Of a stretch of DNA of 28,172 nucleotides, positions 23,751 through 28,172 are shown piece after piece; within the stretch, counting starts at the first letter, position 1, and each line of letters begins with the position of its first letter. The stretch is taken from positions 18,644-46,815 of the forward strand of contig DEJV01000058.1 in the NCBI GenBank assembly GCA_002353525.1. Direction: 5' to 3'. The translations under genes and the position numbers were made by a program. Below the pieces are notes generated by a model. It was not told the DNA's origin. It ran no database searches and saw only the letters and a list, made by a program, of their open reading frames with translations. This stretch comes from Prevotella sp. UBA2739. Its GTDB lineage: Bacteria > Bacteroidota > Bacteroidia > Bacteroidales > Bacteroidaceae.

Positions 23751-25811
23751 ATGATTAACCAACAACTATTACGTCCGGAGAGCATCGTCGTCATCGGTGG
23801 CTCCAACAACGTTCACAAACCCGGTGGTGCTGTCGTGCGCAACCTCATCAGCGGAGGCTATCAGGGCACACTGCGTGTGGTCAATCCTAAGGAAGACGAA
23901 GTACAGGGCATCAAGGTGTTCCACGATGCCAGCGAACTGCCCCCTACCGATCTGGCCATCCTGGTCATTCCCGCCAGATTCTGTCCTGATACCGTAGAAC
24001 TGCTGGCACGTGACAAAGGCGTGCGGGCCTTCATCATTCTCTCTGCCGGATTCGGCGAGGAGACCCACGAGGGTGCAGTCTTCGAGCAGCACATCCTTGA
24101 CACCTGCGAGAAATACGAGGCAGCGCTCATTGGTCCCAACTGTATTGGATTGCTGAACAACCATCACCACTCGGTGTTCACCAAGCCCATTCCCAACCTC
24201 AACCCCAAAGGGGCCGACTTCATTTCGGGTTCAGGAGCCACAGCTGTGTTCATTCTCGAGTCGGCTGTCATCAAGGGCCTGCAGTTCAACAGCGTGTGGT
24301 CGATTGGCAACGGCAAACAGATAGGCATTGAAGACGTGCTGCAATATATGGACGAGAACTTCGATCCCGAGCGCGACTCTCATGTCAAACTGCTCTACAT
24401 CGAGAACATCTCCAATCCCGATAAACTGCTGTTCCATGCCTCCTCGCTCATCCGCAAGGGATGCCGCATTGCAGCCATCAAAGCCGGTTCGTCGGCAGCA
24501 GGCAGCCGTGCCGCCAGCAGCCACACCGGTGCCATCGCCTCTAGCGACTCAGCAGTGGAAGCTCTGTTCCGTAAAGCCGGCATCGTGAGGTGCTTCTCGC
24601 GCGAGGAACTCACCACCGTGGGTTGTATCTTCACTCTTCCGAAGCTCACGGGAAAGAATTTTGCCATTGTCACCCATGCCGGCGGCCCTGGCGTGATGCT
24701 CACCGACGCTCTCTCGAAAGGCGGACTGAAAGTGCCAAAGATTGAGGGCCCGAAGGCTGTTGAGCTGAAAGAGAAGCTCTTCCCTGGCTCATCGGTAGCC
24801 AATCCAATCGACATTCTGGCTACGGGCACTCCCGAGCATCTGGGCATTTGCATCGACTACTGTGAGCATGAATTTGAGAACATCGACGCCATTGCCGTCA
24901 TCTTCGGAACCCCGGGTCTGGTACAGCTCTGGGAGGCTTACGATGTGCTGCACAAGAAGATTCTTGAGTGCAAGAAGCCTATCTTCCCCGTACTGCCCTG
25001 TCTGAACACAGCCGGACCGGAAGTGGAGGAATTCCTGAAGAAAGGACATGTCAACTTCAGCGACGAGGTGACACTGGCCACTGCGCTCACCCAGGTGATG
25101 AAGACCCCGCTGCCAGCAGCCTCCGAGATAGAGTTGTTTGGTGTCGACGTGCCCAAGATTCGCGAAATCATCAGCGGCATTCACGAGAATGGCTACGTGT
25201 CACCCGAGATTGTACGCCAGCTGTTTGGCTGTGCCGGCATTCCAATGGTTCCCGAGATGGTGAGCGAGTCGAAGGAAGAGCTCATTAAGTTTGCCAACAA
25301 GGTGGGCTATCCCGTGGTGGCCAAGGTGGTTGGTCCTGTTCACAAGAGCGATGTGGGCGGTGTGGCCCTCAATGTTCGCAGCGACGAGCATCTGGCACTC
25401 GAGTTCGACCGTATGATGCAGATTCCCGATGCCACAGCTATCATGGTACAGAAGATGATATCGGGCACCGAAGTGTTCATCGGCGCCAAATACGAACAGC
25501 GTTTCGGCCATGTGGTGCTCTGCGGTTTGGGCGGCATCTTCGTCGAGGTGCTGAAAGATGTGTCGGCAGGTCTGGCTCCGTTGTCGTATGCCGAGGCCTA
25601 CTCGATGATTCGCTCGTTGCGCAGTTATAAGATTATTAAAGGTACGCGCGGACAGAAGGGCATCAACGAACAGAAGTATGCCGAGATCATCGTCCGCCTC
25701 TCTACCCTGCTGCGCTTTGCCACCGAGATCAAGGAAATGGACATCAACCCGCTATTGGCCACCGAAAAGGATGTCATCGCTGTGGATGCCAGAATACTTA
25801 TTGAAAAGTAA
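23751..25811 (+). CDS. ADP-forming acyl-CoA (acetyl-CoA) synthetase, fused alpha-beta
   Basis: Cytoplasmic enzyme that turns acyl-CoA, ADP and phosphate into free acid, CoA and ATP, an energy-saving end step of fermentation. The 686 residues join both subunits of the archaeal-type enzyme: a CoA-binding Rossmann domain (1 to about 135, LRPESIVVIGGSNNVHKPGG), succinyl-CoA-synthetase-like domains (about 150-450) with the phosphorylated His H258 in SSHTGAIASSD, and an ATP-grasp domain (about 470-686) with the second His H531 in VHKSDVGGVALNV, followed by GLGGIFVEVLKDVS and EMDINPLL. Both histidines of the phosphate-relay mechanism are present, so it should be active. Protein acetyltransferases of the Pat type share this fold but add a GNAT domain, which is absent here. 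Acetate, propionate or aryl acids are all possible substrates. Confidence 0.92.
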   Translation: MINQQLLRPESIVVIGGSNNVHKPGGAVVRNLISGGYQGTLRVVNPKEDEVQGIKVFHDASELPPTDLAILVIPARFCPDTVELLARDKGVRAFIILSAGFGEETHEGAVFEQHILDTCEKYEAALIGPNCIGLLNNHHHSVFTKPIPNLNPKGADFISGSGATAVFILESAVIKGLQFNSVWSIGNGKQIGIEDVLQYMDENFDPERDSHVKLLYIENISNPDKLLFHASSLIRKGCRIAAIKAGSSAAGSRAASSHTGAIASSDSAVEALFRKAGIVRCFSREELTTVGCIFTLPKLTGKNFAIVTHAGGPGVMLTDALSKGGLKVPKIEGPKAVELKEKLFPGSSVANPIDILATGTPEHLGICIDYCEHEFENIDAIAVIFGTPGLVQLWEAYDVLHKKILECKKPIFPVLPCLNTAGPEVEEFLKKGHVNFSDEVTLATALTQVMKTPLPAASEIELFGVDVPKIREIISGIHENGYVSPEIVRQLFGCAGIPMVPEMVSESKEELIKFANKVGYPVVAKVVGPVHKSDVGGVALNVRSDEHLALEFDRMMQIPDATAIMVQKMISGTEVFIGAKYEQRFGHVVLCGLGGIFVEVLKDVSAGLAPLSYAEAYSMIRSLRSYKIIKGTRGQKGINEQKYAEIIVRLSTLLRFATEIKEMDINPLLATEKDVIAVDARILIEK

Positions 25812-25819
25812 CGCTTTTC

Positions 25820-25957
25820 AACGTTAACGTTAACGATAACGATAACTGCCTACGGACTCTGATTCAAACAGGCAAGCTAGTTAGCAATAGCGATAACTGC
25901 CAACAGAGTCTGACACAAACCGGCAGGCCAGTTATCGTTAGCGTTATCGTTAACGTA
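25820..25957. repeat. AACGTT/AACGAT hexamer arrays and two 45-bp imperfect repeats
   Basis: Four hexamers (AACGTT twice, AACGAT twice) occupy 25820-25843. Reverse-complement-type units (ATCGTT, AGCGTT, ATCGTT, AACGT) lie at 25934-25956. Arms 25822-25848 and 25929-25955 are inverse complements over 27 bases with two mismatches. Between and partly within them, 25841-25885 and 25892-25936 are direct repeats identical at 36 of 45 positions. The block lies between the convergent synthetase and glnA genes. Confidence 0.8.
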
Positions 25958-25959
25958 AT

Positions 25960-25995
25960 GAAAACCCCTCCTAGGTTGACTTAGGAGGGGTTTTC
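25960..25995. terminator. Bidirectional intrinsic terminator between acyl-CoA synthetase and glnA
   Basis: GAAAACCCCTCCTA (25960-25973) and TAGGAGGGGTTTTC (25982-25995) form a perfect 14-bp stem with an 8-base loop. On either strand the stem is flanked by A and T runs, so it can end transcription from both convergent genes. It is 15 bases from the glnA stop. Confidence 0.92.
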
Positions 25996-26010
25996 AATTA
26001 TCAATTATCA

Positions 26011-27516
26011 TCATCCGCAGTGGAAATACTCATTCACCAATTGCTGAATGGCATTTTCATCTTTCTCTATATCCTTACGCAAGGTGCGGTCGCCATAGGC
26101 ACGCAGCTGGGCAATGATACCATCAATCATGGCTGGTGAGAACACGCCATGCTCCTCAAACACCTTACGCTGGCGCTCCAGACAGTCGGCCGAAGCTTCG
26201 CAGCTATCGGGCAGTTGCTCCAGCTGAGCCAGACGGTCGGCATTGGCAGCATCATGAATGTTCACGTTCACGTAGGTCTTCTCAGCCAGTTCAAGGGCAT
26301 GCTCCATCTCAAATCCATGGCGGCAGGCTACGCAGAGACCCGCCAACAGCTGGTACAGATCGGCAGAGCCGTCGGGCGAGCGCATCTCCACGGTCTGCTT
26401 GATGCTCGTGTCATAGTCAGAGCGCAGTTCGTTGGGGTTCGCCTTCTGGCACATGTCCACGTCGGCAGCCCATCCCAGCGGCACGCGCACCAACACCGAA
26501 CGGTTGCGGTCGCCCCAGCACACGTTGGTGGGAGCCTCCTGGTGAGGCACCAGACGGAAGTAGCTCGTAGGATTCTTGTTGCCGAAGGCCGTGATACTCG
26601 GTGCCAGTTCCATCATGCCGGCAATCATCTTGCGGGCAGCCTCGCTCAGCACACCATTGTCGAGCATCTGGTTTCTGCCATCCTTCAGCATGCGCATGTG
26701 GATATGCAGTCCCGAGCCAGCCTTGCCGGTGGTAATCTTCGGGGCAAATGTTACGTTGTAGCCCTCTTCCCAAGCCAGGTTGCGGATAATCCATTTGGCC
26801 AGCATCAGCTGGTCGGCAGCCTGCTCTACGGGCACGGGCAGGAACTCAATCTCGTTCTGTTCGTACACCAATCCGTTCATTTTGAAGTTACCCACTTCCG
26901 AGTGGCCATATTTAATTTGGCCGCCGGCCTGAGCGATATAGTGCATGCAGCGTGTGCGGAAGCCATTGGTCTTGGCATAAGGCGCACTTTCATGATAACC
27001 GTGCTGGTCGATGGCAGGGAATACCTCTTCATCTTCACTGATCACATAATATTCCAGTTCGCCCATCGCCTGAAACTCCATGCCCGTCACCTCGCGGAAA
27101 GCCTGGGCAGCCTTACGCAGCGTATGCTCGGGAGAGCTCTCCAGTGGATTGCCGTCCTTGTCGAAATAAGAGCAGAGCATTGTCAATGTGGGAATCTCGG
27201 CAAACGGGTCGAGAAAGGCTGTCGAGAACCTTGGCAGCACATACAAATCGCTGCTTCCAGCCTGTATAAACGAGAAAAGGCTGGATCCGTCCACGCGCTC
27301 GCCACAAGTGAGTATGGTGTCGAGATAGGCAAGGTTGGTAATAACAAAATTCAGTGTCTTCAGTTTACCATCACCGCCAGGATACATCAGATTGATCATC
27401 TGAATGTCGTTCTCCTTCACAAAGTTGATGATGTCGGCCTTTGTGAAAGCCTGGGGAGCCTTCTGCAAGAATGCCACTACTGGATTGGCATTCATCATGA
27501 GTTCTTCGTTTTTCAT
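26011..27516 (-). CDS. glnA: Glutamine synthetase, GlnA
   Basis: Cytoplasmic dodecameric enzyme joining ammonia to glutamate with ATP; the main ammonia-assimilation step together with glutamate synthase. The 501 residues contain the GS beta-grasp (about 25-115) and catalytic domain with metal-binding E153/E155 in MGELEYYVI, the ATP-side motif GSGLHIHM (H271 first His), the glutamate-binding NPTSYFRLVP (315-324) and the NRSVLVRVP arginines R339 and R344. Length and motifs fit the Bacteroidetes GlnA branch of about 500 residues, distinct from the very large GSIII. No NLYDLP-type adenylylation tyrosine is seen. The ATG at 27514-27516 is backed by a promoter with correctly spaced elements. It is downstream of mfd but separately promoted. 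Confidence 0.95.
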   Translation of the reverse strand: MKNEELMMNANPVVAFLQKAPQAFTKADIINFVKENDIQMINLMYPGGDGKLKTLNFVITNLAYLDTILTCGERVDGSSLFSFIQAGSSDLYVLPRFSTAFLDPFAEIPTLTMLCSYFDKDGNPLESSPEHTLRKAAQAFREVTGMEFQAMGELEYYVISEDEEVFPAIDQHGYHESAPYAKTNGFRTRCMHYIAQAGGQIKYGHSEVGNFKMNGLVYEQNEIEFLPVPVEQAADQLMLAKWIIRNLAWEEGYNVTFAPKITTGKAGSGLHIHMRMLKDGRNQMLDNGVLSEAARKMIAGMMELAPSITAFGNKNPTSYFRLVPHQEAPTNVCWGDRNRSVLVRVPLGWAADVDMCQKANPNELRSDYDTSIKQTVEMRSPDGSADLYQLLAGLCVACRHGFEMEHALELAEKTYVNVNIHDAANADRLAQLEQLPDSCEASADCLERQRKVFEEHGVFSPAMIDGIIAQLRAYGDRTLRKDIEKDENAIQQLVNEYFHCG

Positions 27517-27557
27517 TGTGTTTTTTCAGTTTTTCGTTAGTATTCACGATTTTGCCG

Positions 27558-27588
27558 CAAAGATAAAGAATAAAAATAAATATGCAAA
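27558..27588 (-). promoter_or_regulatory. Predicted promoter of glnA
   Basis: On the minus strand TTTG (plus 27585-27588) and TATCTTTG (plus 27558-27565) are 19 bp apart, the expected arrangement. The start would be near 27550, giving a leader of about 34 nt. It lies in the 167-bp gap after mfd. Confidence 0.72.
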
Positions 27589-27683
27589 ATAAATTCACCA
27601 GTATTTTCTCCGGCAAATATTATTTCGCATATTTATTGTTATTCACGCTGACTCGGCAATTCGTTGCGGAACGACGATGTGGC

Positions 27684-28172
27684 TCATTTGCTCACGTCTC
27701 TCAGAATGGTCACAGCCTCGCCAACGGTATTTACATTCTTGATGACCATCGAGCGCTTTCCCTTGATTTCGCGCAGGTTGCAACGGCGGGCATTACGACC
27801 CACATAGTTCAGTATCTGGTCGAAAGCCTCACTCTGGTAATAGCTGCTCAATGGATTCTGTGGGAAGTACATCATCATCTGACCTTGCTTCAGCATGATT
27901 TTCTCACATCCCAGCCGTTTGCCCAAACGTCGCAGAGGAACCACCTGCAGCAGTTCTTCACCCTCGTGGGGAACGGGTCCGAAGCGGTCGATGAGCTGCA
28001 TGCGATATTTCTCCAAGTCTTGATCGCTTTTCAGACTGTCCAGCTCACGGTAGAGCAGCATACGCTCACTGCTACTAGGCACATACAGGTCGGGGAAATA
28101 CATCTCCAGGTCGCTCTCGATAGCACAGTCGTCCACATACTCCAGGTGAGAACTGAGAGGTGAGAACTGAGA
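27684..28172 (-). CDS. mfd: Transcription-repair coupling factor Mfd, C-terminal part
   Basis: Mfd removes RNA polymerase stalled at DNA damage and recruits UvrA. Only the last 162 residues are inside the window; the frame stays open to the right edge, so the helicase part lies beyond. The visible part is the C-terminal TRCF domain: YVDDCAIESDLEMYFPDLYV, SSERMLLYRELDSL, LIDRFGPVPHEGEELLQVVPLRRLGKRLG and NLREIKGKRSMVIKNV, ending LRDVSK. This matches Bacteroidetes Mfd. The first nine visible residues (SQFSPLSSH) are encoded by a 14-bp tandem repeat and do not look like family sequence; they fall in the variable linker between helicase and TRCF domains. A GTG near 28136 should not be mistaken for the start. 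Confidence 0.9.
   Translation of the reverse strand, partial: SQFSPLSSHLEYVDDCAIESDLEMYFPDLYVPSSSERMLLYRELDSLKSDQDLEKYRMQLIDRFGPVPHEGEELLQVVPLRRLGKRLGCEKIMLKQGQMMMYFPQNPLSSYYQSEAFDQILNYVGRNARRCNLREIKGKRSMVIKNVNTVGEAVTILRDVSK
28145..28172. repeat. Two perfect 14-bp tandem repeats inside mfd
   Basis: GGTGAGAACTGAGA is repeated exactly twice, at 28145-28158 and 28159-28172, and may continue past the window. The unit is not a multiple of three, but the mfd frame stays open through it. Confidence 0.85.

Noticed and set aside
23751..25811. Pat-type protein acetyltransferase
   Set aside because: The ACD-like fold is present but there is no GNAT domain at the C-terminus, and both relay histidines are kept.
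26149..27540. 463-codon open frame on the plus strand opposite glnA
   Set aside because: It is antisense to a clearly recognised glutamine synthetase, has no family features, and arises from codon-bias effects.
27582..28163. 193-codon plus-strand frame opposite mfd
   Set aside because: The minus strand encodes an unmistakable Mfd C-terminal domain; the plus frame has no recognisable features.

Overview
The window looks like a chromosomal segment of a Bacteroidales bacterium, most likely Prevotellaceae (Prevotella/Segatella). Supporting this: a SusC/SusD pair, a GH97 enzyme, a RhaD and an AraC regulator of the Bacteroides type, and many gene starts preceded by the Bacteroidetes -7 element TAnnTTTG (usually TATCTTTG), several with a TTG/TTTG element 19-20 bp upstream. 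Only clpB shows a strong Shine-Dalgarno sequence. No tRNA, rRNA, insertion sequence, phage gene or CRISPR array was seen. Genus-level assignment is inference.

Layout. (1) 1-1619: the edge of a rhamnose-use locus, a partial rhaD and an AraC regulator. (2) 1770-4609: nagB and a secreted GH97 glycosidase. (3) 4614-9951, minus strand: cellobiose phosphorylase, a strong terminator, then clpB with its own Shine-Dalgarno; a 26-bp inverted repeat of AAGCAAG units separates clpB from GH97. (4) 10012-10805: a large intergenic region with three repeat structures, notably an eight-copy array of short palindromes with a 22-bp period. (5) 10806-15676: a susC-susD pair with no enzyme gene downstream. (6) 15839-20436: a dCache-HAMP-PP2C phosphatase, a MATE transporter on the opposite strand, and a protein joining a STAS domain to a kinase-like domain. 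(7) 20493-23089, minus: an iron-containing alcohol dehydrogenase overlapping a sodium:amino-acid symporter by 4 bp. (8) 23237-25811: bcp peroxiredoxin and a fused ADP-forming acyl-CoA synthetase. (9) 26011-28172, minus: glutamine synthetase and the C-terminus of Mfd.

Functionally the segment reads as the metabolism of a saccharolytic gut or rumen anaerobe: rhamnose, amino sugars, alpha-linked glycans and cellobiose are broken down, and energy and redox are balanced through acyl-CoA to acid plus ATP and aldehyde to alcohol. The most unusual content is the STAS-kinase fusion near an RsbU-type phosphatase, which could form a partner-switching pathway with a non-GHKL kinase, and the palindromic array upstream of susC. 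Several gene ends also carry short tandem repeats of unrelated sequence but similar style, one of them translated inside mfd.
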